34,812 nt of DNA from Fusibacter sp. 3D3 (GCF_001748365.1 NZ_BDHH01000033.1:1-34812); one strand, 5' to 3'. Numbered from the stretch's first letter, positions 1 to 8,357 are shown. Notes: generated from the sequence alone by a model not told the origin. Program-made: numbers and translations.

Positions 1-2
1 AA

Positions 3-545
3 AAGGGACCTAATGATGTTAATCGATTTATCAAAAGAACGTCTTCTTCCAAAATGGGCGACAAAGTTATTGATCGTTATGCGCTTGACCAAGATGCCAT
101 TGAGGCAGAAGAAAAATACGATGGTTATTACGCAATAGCTACTAATCTTGATGATTCTGCAAAAGATATTATTGAAATCAGTTCTAAACGATACAAAATC
201 GAAGACTGTTTCCGCGTTATGAAAACAAACTTTTCAGCCCGTCCTGTGTTTCATCAGAACAAAGAAAGAATCATCGCGCATTTTATGATATGCTACACAG
301 CTCTTCTAATCTATCGCTTGCTAGAAAAGAAACTAGACTTGAATCAAACTCATTTTTCTGTTGAAAACATTGTTGAAACTCTAAAAAATATGGAAATAGC
401 AAATATCGAAGATATGTGTTATATGTCAACCTACACATGCTCTCAAGTTTGCACGGCGTTAAACACTGTATTTGATTTAGAACTGAATAAAAAGTATTAT
501 CAACCAAAAGAACTCAACAAAAAAATTAAAAAAATTTTAGGATAA
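3..545 (+). CDS. IS1634/IS4-type transposase, C-terminal part (5' end outside window)
   Basis: The frame is open from the first bases of the window, so this is the last ~180 codons of a longer transposase. Seen: an R-x3-E-x6-K arrangement in RYKIEDCFRVMK, which matches the C-terminal signature of the IS4 superfamily DDE transposases with the catalytic Glu present; the usual Tyr before it is not there. After it comes a helical stretch (HFMICYTALLIYRLLEKK) typical of IS1634-like proteins and a basic end. A terminator and a terminal inverted repeat follow. The protein would cut and join the element ends. It is probably the same family as the N-terminal fragment at the right edge, but the two pieces do not overlap, so identity cannot be shown here. 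Confidence 0.8.
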   Translation, partial: KGPNDVNRFIKRTSSSKMGDKVIDRYALDQDAIEAEEKYDGYYAIATNLDDSAKDIIEISSKRYKIEDCFRVMKTNFSARPVFHQNKERIIAHFMICYTALLIYRLLEKKLDLNQTHFSVENIVETLKNMEIANIEDMCYMSTYTCSQVCTALNTVFDLELNKKYYQPKELNKKIKKILG

Positions 546-574
546 GATTTCCGTACAACAAAGTCAACACTAAT

Positions 575-621
575 AAAGAGGTCACAAACAGCCATTTAAA
601 GCCATTTGTAACCTCTTTTTA
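575..621 (+). terminator. Terminator of the left transposase
   Basis: AAAGAGGTCACAAA pairs with TTTGTAACCTCTTT (one mismatch) around a loop of about 17 nt, and runs into a T tract. It lies 30 bp after the transposase stop and inside the element. Confidence 0.75.
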
Positions 622-640
622 TTTTCAAACTGTCGAAAAC
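621..640 (+). repeat. Terminal inverted repeat, right end of the left IS copy
   Basis: Read from outside inward (minus strand) this is GTTTTCGACAGTTTGAAAAT. The element at the right edge of the window starts with GTTTTCGACACTTGTAAATG: the first 10 bases are identical and most of the rest agree. The IS boundary is therefore placed near 640. Flanking duplications cannot be tested because each copy is cut by the window. Confidence 0.65.
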
Positions 641-750
641 GGGATTATATCACAATTCCTACGGTTTTGCTAGGCAATTTTGAAGAAGTACCCTGCAAAT
701 TTACAAAAATACATTTTTATTCTATATTCTGCAAGTGTTCAAATTAGAAA

Positions 751-1671
751 TTAATCCACCTTACTTTTATGCCATTTCGTCATATTTTTGCCACACGCTT
801 TTGCTTCATACAGTTGTTGATCTGCCATTTCAAACATCGAAACATGACACCCTAACGCATTTGGAATTAGTGTTATGCCCCCAAGACTCACTGTGAGCAC
901 CTTCTTGACAGGAGAACATTCATGCATAATATGGAGTTCTTCCACAGCCATTCTCACTTTCTCTGCAACCTCAAAACCACCTTTCCAAGTGGTTTCTGGC
1001 AATAAAATAGCAAATTCTTCACCACCTATTCTCGCTGCGAAATCAGCCGAACGCCCGAGCACATTTACAAATACATTTGCAATGGACTTGAGCGCCACAT
1101 CGCCTGTACCGTGCCCATAGTAATCATTATACTGTTTAAAATAATCCACATCGGCGATAATGAGAGATAAGGGCTTGTTGTGTCTTACACCGCGATTCCA
1201 CTCCTGAGCAAATCTTTCTGAAAAACTTCTTCGATTTGGAATTTCAGTTAAGCCATCCAGCATAGCGATGCGTTCTAGTAACTTTCTTTGTGTGACCAGT
1301 TTCATATGCGTTCGCACTCTTGCCTTTATGATGGAAGCGTTATAAGGTTTCACGATATAATCCACAGCGCCAAGCATCAGGCCCTTCTCTTCATCTTTGA
1401 CCTCATTAAGTGAAGATATAAAGATAACTGGGATTTCTTTTGTCAGATCATTGTTCTTAAACGCTGTGATAATACTATAGCCATCTAAATCCGGAAGCAT
1501 GATGTCCAGCAATATAAGGTCTGGTATTTGATTTTCGGCACGTTCAATAGCACGTGTGCCATTTTTTTCGAGTATTAAAGTATACTCATCTCTCAATATT
1601 TCCACTAATATATTTAGATTAATCGTCTCATCTTCTATTATCAATATGGTTTTCTTATCTGCTTTAGCCAT
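751..1671 (-). CDS. REC-GGDEF response regulator (diguanylate cyclase)
   Basis: Synthesises cyclic di-GMP from two GTP when its receiver domain is phosphorylated. Seen: receiver domain about residues 8-125 with phospho-acceptor D56 in LILLDIMLPD, the switch Ser in FISS and the Lys in VKPYN; GGDEF domain about 135-300 with an intact GGEEF active site (216-220) and an RxxD product-inhibition site (RSAD, 207-210). No membrane segment, so cytoplasmic. The start is taken at 1671, where AGGAG stands 7 bp before ATG; the upstream in-frame ATG at 1695 has no ribosome binding site. It lies 55 bp after the hybrid kinase, so the kinase is the likely phosphate donor. Activity is inferred from the intact motifs; the partner is inferred from position. 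Confidence 0.9.
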   Translation of the reverse strand: MAKADKKTILIIEDETINLNILVEILRDEYTLILEKNGTRAIERAENQIPDLILLDIMLPDLDGYSIITAFKNNDLTKEIPVIFISSLNEVKDEEKGLMLGAVDYIVKPYNASIIKARVRTHMKLVTQRKLLERIAMLDGLTEIPNRRSFSERFAQEWNRGVRHNKPLSLIIADVDYFKQYNDYYGHGTGDVALKSIANVFVNVLGRSADFAARIGGEEFAILLPETTWKGGFEVAEKVRMAVEELHIMHECSPVKKVLTVSLGGITLIPNALGCHVSMFEMADQQLYEAKACGKNMTKWHKSKVD

Positions 1672-1726
1672 TGATGTACTCCTAATTTTTATCATCGGTT
1701 AGAGTGTCAAAAGCAAATTTTAACAC

Positions 1727-4700
1727 TCAACGACCATTGAGTTCCGATTCAATTTCATCTACCGTTCTTAATGCTTCATAAAAATCATAATTCTCAATTT
1801 GATCGATTAAGATTTCACCCAGATGCATCCAAGGTTTATGATTCATGGCATTTCTAAGTGAGGGTATATACAATTCTGTTTCGGAACTGCCTTCTTTTAA
1901 ACGCTTCTTGACGATTTCCAGCAAGGCATCCAACTCTAAATTGTTCTCTAAAATACTTATGTGCTCATGAGCTTCATCAGGACCCTCACTTAAGGTATTT
2001 TCTAAATTCACAATGTCAGAAATTACCCTCTTGAATTCTTCTGAAAACGCTTTTAAACTGTTACTATTTTTATCCAAACTGCCTTTGTTGAGGTCGTTTT
2101 CAAGCGATTGAGATACAATGAATAAATCCATCGCCCCTAAATTTCCAGAGGTTCCTCTAATCCCATGAATGATCCCTTTCACCTCACTGAACTCACCTTC
2201 ATCAATTGAGGATATCAGTTCAGCTTCAACATCCTGATATCTATTATAAAAGTCTTTTAAAAGCTTTAGATATAAATTCCAGTTCCCATGTAGTGCTGCA
2301 ATGGGCGCTTTTGTTTGAAAACTGAGAAGCTTGCTGGATATTTCATTTCGCTCACAGTAGAGTTCTGTTTCAACTTCAACAATCTCTAATTTTTTAGGGA
2401 TCCATTTCATTATTATATTGAAAAATGCGGTTTCCATTATGGGCTTACTCATATAATCGTTCATGCCAACTTCAAGACATTTAATGCGATCTGCCTCCAT
2501 AGCATGAGCCGTCATTGCTATAATGGGCAAATTCTCTTTTGATTTAAGAGCTCTAATTCTTTTCGTCGCTTCTAAACCGTCTAAATCAGGCATTTGAATG
2601 TCCATAAGCACTAGGTCATAGTCATACTGAGAGATCGCATTTATAGCGGTAATACCGTTTATTGCAGTATCCACATAAAATAAGGGATGTTCTAAAAGCT
2701 CTCTGACAATTTGTTGATTAATCAGATTATCTTCCACCAGTAAAATACGAATTTCTGCATCGGTATCAATACGCTTTGTGACATTACTCCCCACGCGATT
2801 AAAGTCTCTAGTCGATTCAGGGTCAGCAGTATTTTCATTATTATTATGCTCTAAATCAAATAAGGCTGTAAAATAAAATAAACTGCCTTGATTGATTTCA
2901 CTTTCAACCCAAATCTCTCCAGACATCAATTCCACAAATCGCTTGCAAATCGATAAACCAAGCCCCGTACCCCCGTATTTTCTCGTGATTGTGGCATCTG
3001 CTTGCTGGAAGGGCACAAAGAGTTTCTCTATTTTTTGCGGCGCAATACCAATGCCAGTATCTTTTATTTCGAATTGGACCCGAATCTGTGTCTCCTTTAA
3101 TTCTAAAATACTTGCGGAAACAATTACTTTGCCCTTTTCAGTGAATTTGATCGCGTTGTTGACCAAATTGGATAAGACTTGTCTAACTCTTAGTGAATCC
3201 CCAATTAAGATAGCAGGCATATTGACATCGTTCTTAATGATGAGCGTCAAACCTTTTTCAGCACATTTATATCCCAGTTGATTTGACAGCATTTCAAAGA
3301 CTTCTTCAAGTTTAAAGGGCATGTGTTCCAAGCTTAACTTACCTGCCTCAAGCTTTGATACATCTAGTACATCATTGATTATTTCAAGTAAATTTTCTGC
3401 CAAGCTTCTGATTTTATGTGTATAATCACTTTGTTTTACGTTTAGTTTGGTCTTAAGCATCAAGTATGCCATGCCGATTATGCCATTGATCGGTGTCCTA
3501 ATCTCATGGCTGATCATCGCTAAAAAACTACTTTTGGATTCTGTTGCTTCATTTGCTTTAATCCAAGCGATTTCAAGTTCATGATTTTTAGATTCAAGTT
3601 CTAGGTTGCGCTCTATTAATTCAGTGGTTCTTTGGCTCACCATGTTTTCTAGATTTCTATTGTAATCTTCTAGGGCAAGCTTTTGATTTTCGATTTTAAA
3701 AAAGCTGCGATTAATTTCCTGTACCATTATGTTAAACGATTTGGCAAGCTCACCTACCTCATCGTTAGAATCAATATCTACTTTTACATCATAGTTGCCT
3801 GCTGTGATCTGCTTTGAAACAGCTTTTAACGCTTCAATTGGTTTTGTCAACTTTCTACTAAAATAGAAAATACTCAAGATTAGAAAAATCAATACGATTA
3901 GGATTCCTAATACAGTCGTCTGCCAGAGCTCTGTCAATTGTGCTTCTAAGAGTTTCTCATCATAAATAATTTCAATGACGCGATCTGTATCTGCCATTGT
4001 ACGTTCCCTATTTTGATTGAGATCAATATAGAGGTATTTTTTTCTGAGCTTATCGGTGCCAATGCTTTCGTAATTTTTTTCAAGTTTTGCCCTTCTTACA
4101 ATTTCAAGACTCTCTTCTGTGGGTTCATAATTGAAACCACTATCCACAATTTGATAGCCATAGGCATCAAACATCTTAATATCCACAATCATAGGTGATA
4201 TCTCAGTCATTTTCTTGATGATACTGTTGGGGCGTAATTCTTCCGTAACGGCATCGAATCCATCTACACTATACGCGACCTCCAGCAGATAATTCTGATC
4301 TCTTGTGGGCATATAGGCAAATTTGCTGAGTTTCCCTGTCCCCACATTGGTCCTAACTTGTTCAAACCATATTTCATCCCCGTTTCGAATGGCATTAATT
4401 TTCACACCTAAACTGGGATCAAAATCTGTGAAATTGAATTTTAGCGCTTCCTCAATCGTAGATTTTATGATGACTGTGTTCAAATCAATCACCATAAAAT
4501 CATACGCACTGCCCTGTTCTAATTTGAGTTGATTTACATCCACAAGGTCTAAATTGCCGTCAGCATCTGTATAAAGCTCTAAAAAAGCTTGTGCTTTCTC
4601 TTGTAGATCAGATTCCAATCTAATTTCAAGCATTCTATAGCCTGAATCAATTAGATTAACGATATCTAAAATATGAGCTTCAACGTTTTGTCTGGTCTCA

Positions 4701-4822
4701 TCATAATACTCTAACATATTGCGCTTCATGATATTATAATGATAAAGCGAACTCGTTATAAGCAAAATGACCGTTACTGGCAGTATTGTCATCAGAATCC
4801 GAAAACGCAATTTTTCCCCCAT
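1727..4822 (-). CDS. Membrane hybrid sensor histidine kinase with REC and HPt domains
   Basis: A 1031-residue phosphorelay kinase. Seen in order: membrane segment (~9-28), an external sensor of about 270 residues that looks Cache-like, second membrane segment (~299-322), HAMP (~323-376), coiled coil, HisKA with H439 in SHEIRTP, HATPase with an N box (LVNNAIKF) and glycine boxes (DTGIGI, GGTGLGLSI), a receiver with D741 in VLMDIQMPDLDG, and an HPt domain with H886 in IHGIRGTSGNLG. A tail of about 100 residues after HPt is unassigned. All phosphorelay residues are present, so the His-Asp-His-Asp route could end on the REC-GGDEF protein encoded next. The gene starts 45 bp after the DUF917 gene with no clear terminator between, so the three may be co-transcribed. 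The ligand is unknown. Confidence 0.92.
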   Translation of the reverse strand: MGEKLRFRILMTILPVTVILLITSSLYHYNIMKRNMLEYYDETRQNVEAHILDIVNLIDSGYRMLEIRLESDLQEKAQAFLELYTDADGNLDLVDVNQLKLEQGSAYDFMVIDLNTVIIKSTIEEALKFNFTDFDPSLGVKINAIRNGDEIWFEQVRTNVGTGKLSKFAYMPTRDQNYLLEVAYSVDGFDAVTEELRPNSIIKKMTEISPMIVDIKMFDAYGYQIVDSGFNYEPTEESLEIVRRAKLEKNYESIGTDKLRKKYLYIDLNQNRERTMADTDRVIEIIYDEKLLEAQLTELWQTTVLGILIVLIFLILSIFYFSRKLTKPIEALKAVSKQITAGNYDVKVDIDSNDEVGELAKSFNIMVQEINRSFFKIENQKLALEDYNRNLENMVSQRTTELIERNLELESKNHELEIAWIKANEATESKSSFLAMISHEIRTPINGIIGMAYLMLKTKLNVKQSDYTHKIRSLAENLLEIINDVLDVSKLEAGKLSLEHMPFKLEEVFEMLSNQLGYKCAEKGLTLIIKNDVNMPAILIGDSLRVRQVLSNLVNNAIKFTEKGKVIVSASILELKETQIRVQFEIKDTGIGIAPQKIEKLFVPFQQADATITRKYGGTGLGLSICKRFVELMSGEIWVESEINQGSLFYFTALFDLEHNNNENTADPESTRDFNRVGSNVTKRIDTDAEIRILLVEDNLINQQIVRELLEHPLFYVDTAINGITAINAISQYDYDLVLMDIQMPDLDGLEATKRIRALKSKENLPIIAMTAHAMEADRIKCLEVGMNDYMSKPIMETAFFNIIMKWIPKKLEIVEVETELYCERNEISSKLLSFQTKAPIAALHGNWNLYLKLLKDFYNRYQDVEAELISSIDEGEFSEVKGIIHGIRGTSGNLGAMDLFIVSQSLENDLNKGSLDKNSNSLKAFSEEFKRVISDIVNLENTLSEGPDEAHEHISILENNLELDALLEIVKKRLKEGSSETELYIPSLRNAMNHKPWMHLGEILIDQIENYDFYEALRTVDEIESELNGR

Positions 4823-4867
4823 AGATTAACTTCTCCTCCCATAGATCCAAGCTTTTTTATTTATTCA

Positions 4868-6019
4868 CTAGGACTTGTGTAGTACTTCTATGGTAATATA
4901 TGCCCCATCATAAACATTTAACACTTTTAATTCATGCATAAAACTATTTACGATACTCTTTACGCGCATTTTTGCATCCGCCGAGATGCCAAGAATGGTC
5001 ACTTGGTCTCCTACTTGTATTTCAACATTGCTCATTGCACCTTGATTTCCGATATAGCAGATAGAATCTGGTGCCATTGCCCATATCTCCCCATTTAAAG
5101 TCGCAAACAAATTTTCATTTTCATAATCCAAAATCATAGTGTTGCCTTTACTGTCTTCTAAGATCACTTTTCCAAGATCCAAATCCGCATCTGCATCCGT
5201 TGGTTTAATAATTTGTGTGATTTGGGCGATGCCAAAAGTGTAGCATGCTTTCCCTTGGTCCGTTAGTAGTTCAACCACTCTTGGCACTGGATCTACTTTG
5301 CTATCAAGCGCATCTACGATTGCCTTTCCAGCATAATAGGACAGTGTCAATGTGCCCGAAATAATTGCATTTGGCAAATCGTTAGAATCCATCATATAAG
5401 TTGCAAGTCCACCCATTTGTCCAAATGTAGGCATGGATAAAATTTCGAGACAATAGGCTTCAAGGGCATCAGCCATTTCGTCTGGTTCTAAATCTTTAAG
5501 CAAGATAATATTGTCAACCGTTGGAAGTCCTGACTGTTTGCCGTTGGATAATGCCGCTGGAGAAGGTGAAATCACTTGAGCATAAGTGGTATTTTGAATT
5601 TTCGGCACTGCCCGCCCTGCACCATCGCCATCTACTATAGGTATGTTTTTTCTAACAGCCACAGACATTGGCACTACACTGTTGCCACCACCAAGTTCAA
5701 TCAGCATTGCATATGTCAATGGTTTAAAATTGCAAAGTGCATTAAAAGCATTGGTCGGTGTTTCAAGGTCTATGCCCCCAGCACCTGCAGAAGGAGAGCC
5801 CATAAATGCCACAACTGCACCACTTTGATTGCGTTCTTCAGCAAGGTCCTTCACTTGAATGATCTCCACTGGCTTATTATAAGATAAAATGTCTTGTATA
5901 ATTTGCATGCCTGCAGCAACAGGGCCACCACCGCCACTTCCGAAAAGGGCCCCCCCCATCACTATGTATTCAAAATCCTTTTTTGTCACTAATCTTTTAA
6001 TTGGCGTTAACTGATTCAT
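4868..6019 (-). CDS. DUF917 family protein (S-methyl thiohydantoin desulfurase-like)
   Basis: Seen: a 383-residue protein with the N-terminal Gly-rich motif GGALFGSGGGGP and an acidic central part (VDGDGAGRAVP) characteristic of DUF917. Family members have been linked to hydantoin/thiohydantoin metabolism and often sit beside hydantoinase or oxoprolinase genes; none is present here, so the substrate is unknown. The start at 6019 is supported by AGAGGAGG 5-6 bp upstream. The coding strand contains a run of eight G (5950-5957 as C on the plus strand) at about codons 21-23, unusual in this AT-rich DNA and prone to slippage. It is the first gene before the kinase and cyclase genes, so it might supply or modify a signal; that is speculation. 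Confidence 0.8.
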   Translation of the reverse strand: MNQLTPIKRLVTKKDFEYIVMGGALFGSGGGGPVAAGMQIIQDILSYNKPVEIIQVKDLAEERNQSGAVVAFMGSPSAGAGGIDLETPTNAFNALCNFKPLTYAMLIELGGGNSVVPMSVAVRKNIPIVDGDGAGRAVPKIQNTTYAQVISPSPAALSNGKQSGLPTVDNIILLKDLEPDEMADALEAYCLEILSMPTFGQMGGLATYMMDSNDLPNAIISGTLTLSYYAGKAIVDALDSKVDPVPRVVELLTDQGKACYTFGIAQITQIIKPTDADADLDLGKVILEDSKGNTMILDYENENLFATLNGEIWAMAPDSICYIGNQGAMSNVEIQVGDQVTILGISADAKMRVKSIVNSFMHELKVLNVYDGAYITIEVLHKS

Positions 6020-6097
6020 AAAAAGCCTCCTCTTATTATATATTACATTTTATTCATTACTTTATTATAACTTGTATTGTCTTTTCATAACAGTACA

Positions 6098-6137
6098 AAT
6101 AAAAAAGAACTGCCTATTTCTTTGACAGTCCCTTCTT
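6098..6137 (-). terminator. Probable terminator after the YgjP-like gene
   Basis: On the minus strand AGAAGGGACTG can pair, with one G-T pair and a small bulge, with CAGTTCTT, which runs into TTTTTAT. It lies about 20 bp after the metallopeptidase stop and before the DUF917 promoter region. Confidence 0.5.
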
Positions 6138-6153
6138 TATCCTTGTCATTCAA

Positions 6154-6636
6154 TTATGTTCTGGTTTTTTCGGTGCCAAGCATCGGCATAATCTGCTTAT
6201 AGTCTGGGCAATATTTACCGACTAATCTCCAAAACGATCTATCGTGATTGAGATGAACCGTATGGCAAAGTTCATGTACTATGACATAGTCAATGGCCTT
6301 AAGCTGAAACATTGCAAGTTGCCAATGAAAAGTAAGTTGCTTTGTACTGCTACAACTTCCCCACCTTTGAGGATGTGTCTCAATCGAAAAACACTTGTAC
6401 TTAACTTTCATCAATGCTTGGTAATGCTTTAATCTTTTATCAAGTAACTTATTAAGCGCTCTTATATAAAACTGCTTAAGCAACAATTCAAGATCAAAAT
6501 CTGCTTCTGGTGATGTCTTCACTATAAATTGATCGCCATCAAACTCTATACTATTTTTTATTGTACACGCGTCAACCCGTACGACGATTGGGTAAAGATT
6601 TCCTAAATAATAACCTTTTTTATGAGTCTCTTTCAT
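6154..6636 (-). CDS. YgjP/SprT-like zinc metallopeptidase (DUF45), short form
   Basis: Seen: the zinc motif HELCH in VIVHELCHTVHLNHDRSFW, followed by the downstream aromatic/acidic block (FWRLVGKYCPDYK), and the upstream family block WGSCSS. These define the YgjP-like branch of gluzincin peptidases. The protein is 160 residues; family members are commonly about 220-240, and what is absent is the N-terminal ~60 residues before the YYLGNLYPIVV strand. An in-frame TGA ten codons upstream and a purine-rich AGAAGGA before the ATG support this start, so it is a short form rather than a mis-called start. The catalytic half is intact. It follows the PPK2 gene by 69 bp in the same direction. Substrate unknown. 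Confidence 0.82.
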   Translation of the reverse strand: MKETHKKGYYLGNLYPIVVRVDACTIKNSIEFDGDQFIVKTSPEADFDLELLLKQFYIRALNKLLDKRLKHYQALMKVKYKCFSIETHPQRWGSCSSTKQLTFHWQLAMFQLKAIDYVIVHELCHTVHLNHDRSFWRLVGKYCPDYKQIMPMLGTEKTRT

Positions 6637-6705
6637 GCCTCTATTCCTTCTTTTGATTTCTCCTCATTATACATGGATAAGTCAACTTTGGGAATAAGGA
6701 AGGGA

Positions 6706-7635
6706 TTAATGTTTCTTTTTGCGTTTTCGATCTTTTTTGGTAGGTCGATTTCTTTTAGAGTCTTTTCCAAAGGCTTCAGCTTCATCATTTGCTTCATCAT
6801 TTGCTTCATTTCTTTTTTCTTTATACGCATCTTTTTCTTTTTTTGATGTTGCAAGCTCACTTGCAACATCGGGAATATAGGTTTGAGAATCAATCGGCGG
6901 TCTTATGTAGCCCGTATTCTCCTGTCTATTTGGCAACTCAAGTTTTTTATGCTCAACTTCTTGATACGGAATCAGGGATAACAAATGAGAGATACAATTG
7001 ATCCTAGCATTTCTCTTAATATCAGAATCAATCACATGCCAAGGCGAGGATTCCGTATCCGTATACTGGAACATGATGTCTTTTGCCTTTGAGTATTCAA
7101 CCCATTTAGATCGCGCTTCTAAGTCCATATCACTCAATTTCCATTGTTTAGTTGGATCGTTAAGCCGCGCTTGAAAACGCGCTTCTTGTTCATCATCGCT
7201 GACAGAAAACCAATACTTGATTAAAATAATGCCCGATCTGATCAATTGATTTTCAAATTCTGGCACTGACTTTAAAAATTCCCAATATTCTTCATCTGAA
7301 CAAAATTCCATTACGCGCTCTACACCCGCTCTGTTGTACCAGCTTCTATCAAAGAGCACCATTTCGCCTGCACTTGGCAAATGAGCAATGTACCTCTGAA
7401 AGTACCACTGAGTGCTTTCTTTTTCGGTGGGTTTGGGCAATGCAACCACTCTACAAGTTCTAGGATTCAAACTTTCAGTGATCCGTTTTATAGCCCCTCC
7501 TTTTCCTGCTGCATCTCGTCCTTCAAAGATCACCACGACCTTTAAGCCCTTATGAACAACCCATTCCTGTAATTTGACGAGTTCTACTTGTAGCCTTGAA
7601 AGTTCTTTTTCATAGGCCTCTCTTTTTAACTTCAT
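6706..7635 (-). CDS. ppk2: Polyphosphate kinase 2 (PPK2) family protein with Lys-rich tail
   Basis: Transfers phosphate between polyphosphate and nucleotides in the cytoplasm. Seen: Walker A EGRDAAGKGGAIKR, Walker B region VLFDRSWYNRAGVERVM, and the lid region (DPTKQWKLSDMDLEARSKW) of single-domain PPK2 enzymes. Residues ~1-235 form the conserved core. After it comes a variable, highly charged tail of about 75 residues with an ANDEANDEAEA repeat and a final KDRKRKKKH. Two ATGs stand in tandem; GGAGG is 6 bp before the second (7635), which is chosen. Whether it makes NTP from NDP or NDP from NMP cannot be read with certainty. The basic end could bind polyphosphate or nucleic acid (inference). 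Confidence 0.9.
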   Translation of the reverse strand: MKLKREAYEKELSRLQVELVKLQEWVVHKGLKVVVIFEGRDAAGKGGAIKRITESLNPRTCRVVALPKPTEKESTQWYFQRYIAHLPSAGEMVLFDRSWYNRAGVERVMEFCSDEEYWEFLKSVPEFENQLIRSGIILIKYWFSVSDDEQEARFQARLNDPTKQWKLSDMDLEARSKWVEYSKAKDIMFQYTDTESSPWHVIDSDIKRNARINCISHLLSLIPYQEVEHKKLELPNRQENTGYIRPPIDSQTYIPDVASELATSKKEKDAYKEKRNEANDEANDEAEAFGKDSKRNRPTKKDRKRKKKH

Positions 7636-7722
7636 CATGTACCTCCTTTATTGTTCTCTAATTATATATACCAAAAAATATGTCATTCTAACATAGACAT
7701 TTTTGAAATAATGAATGGCCTC

Positions 7723-8244
7723 TTATTTATATACTTTTACCGCCACCGATTTAAAGACTGCAAAGAGGGTTGACCCTTTTTTAATCTCAAGCGCTTTAAG
7801 AGAGGTCTTTGTGATTTCTGCCACAAGCTGGATGCCAATATCCAATATGATTTTGACACTTAAATCACCTTCTATAATTTCAAGTACTTTTCCTTCCAGT
7901 TGATTCCGTGCACTACACTTAAATGTGCCCATGCTCAAAATCACATCTTCTGGTTTTATGGCTATTTTCACAACGCCCTCGTGTGCTGTTGTCACATGAA
8001 TTTTTATCTGATCCACCAAAACAACAGTTTCTTGATTTTCGATGATAACTTCACCTGTATAAATGTTTTCAGACCCTTTGACTTTGAGCAGATAATAGTC
8101 AAATTGTGATTGAGAAATTCTAAGACTTTTCCCAATGCGGTGTGCTTCCAGTTCACCACGTTTAATAATCTCATAAATCGTATTCTTTTTGAGTTTAAGA
8201 ATACTGGCAATCTCTTCTGGTGTATATAAGATATCAGAATTCAT
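7723..8244 (-). CDS. HTH-TOBE transcriptional regulator, probably molybdate-responsive
   Basis: Seen: residues ~5-55 form an excisionase-type helix-turn-helix (YTPEEIASILKLKKNTIYEIIKRGELEAHRIG, quoted in part as TPEEIASILKLKKNTIYEII), and residues ~60-172 hold one clear TOBE/Mop-type domain (about 105-172, NQLEGKVLEII then VAEITKTSL) plus a preceding similar segment. TOBE domains bind molybdate or tungstate. The gene is divergent from modABC across a 211-bp gap containing a perfect palindrome on the modA promoter, so it is the likely repressor of molybdate uptake. This differs from classical ModE, which has a winged-helix domain. GGGGAGGT precedes the ATG. Family assignment is firm; the ligand and the role are inference. 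Confidence 0.85.
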   Translation of the reverse strand: MNSDILYTPEEIASILKLKKNTIYEIIKRGELEAHRIGKSLRISQSQFDYYLLKVKGSENIYTGEVIIENQETVVLVDQIKIHVTTAHEGVVKIAIKPEDVILSMGTFKCSARNQLEGKVLEIIEGDLSVKIILDIGIQLVAEITKTSLKALEIKKGSTLFAVFKSVAVKVYK

Positions 8245-8324
8245 TTTTACCTCCCCTTTTATTCATCGACAGTTTATTAATGGACAAGCGCTCCCGTCGC
8301 AATATTAAATCAACAGTTCTCGTA

Positions 8325-8353
8325 TTGCTTTTCATTATATAAAACTTTATAAT
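8325..8353 (+). promoter_or_regulatory. modA promoter
   Basis: TTGCTT (8325-8330), a 17-bp spacer, and a consensus TATAAT (8348-8353). Predicted start of transcription is near 8360, giving a leader of about 95 nt before modA. Confidence 0.7.
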
Positions 8354-8357
8354 GAAA
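8330..8357. promoter_or_regulatory. Perfect palindrome on the modA promoter (candidate operator)
   Basis: TTTCATTATA and TATAATGAAA form a perfect 10-bp inverted repeat with an 8-bp spacer. It covers the spacer and the -10 box of the modA promoter, so a bound dimer would block RNA polymerase. The HTH-TOBE regulator encoded divergently is the obvious candidate to bind it. The site has the same general layout as ModE sites but a different sequence. Confidence 0.65.

Noticed and set aside
6633-6893. Minus-strand 86-codon frame rich in Lys and Met
   Set aside because: It is the PPK2 tail read in another frame; the repeats reflect the repeated codons there, and no ribosome binding site precedes it.
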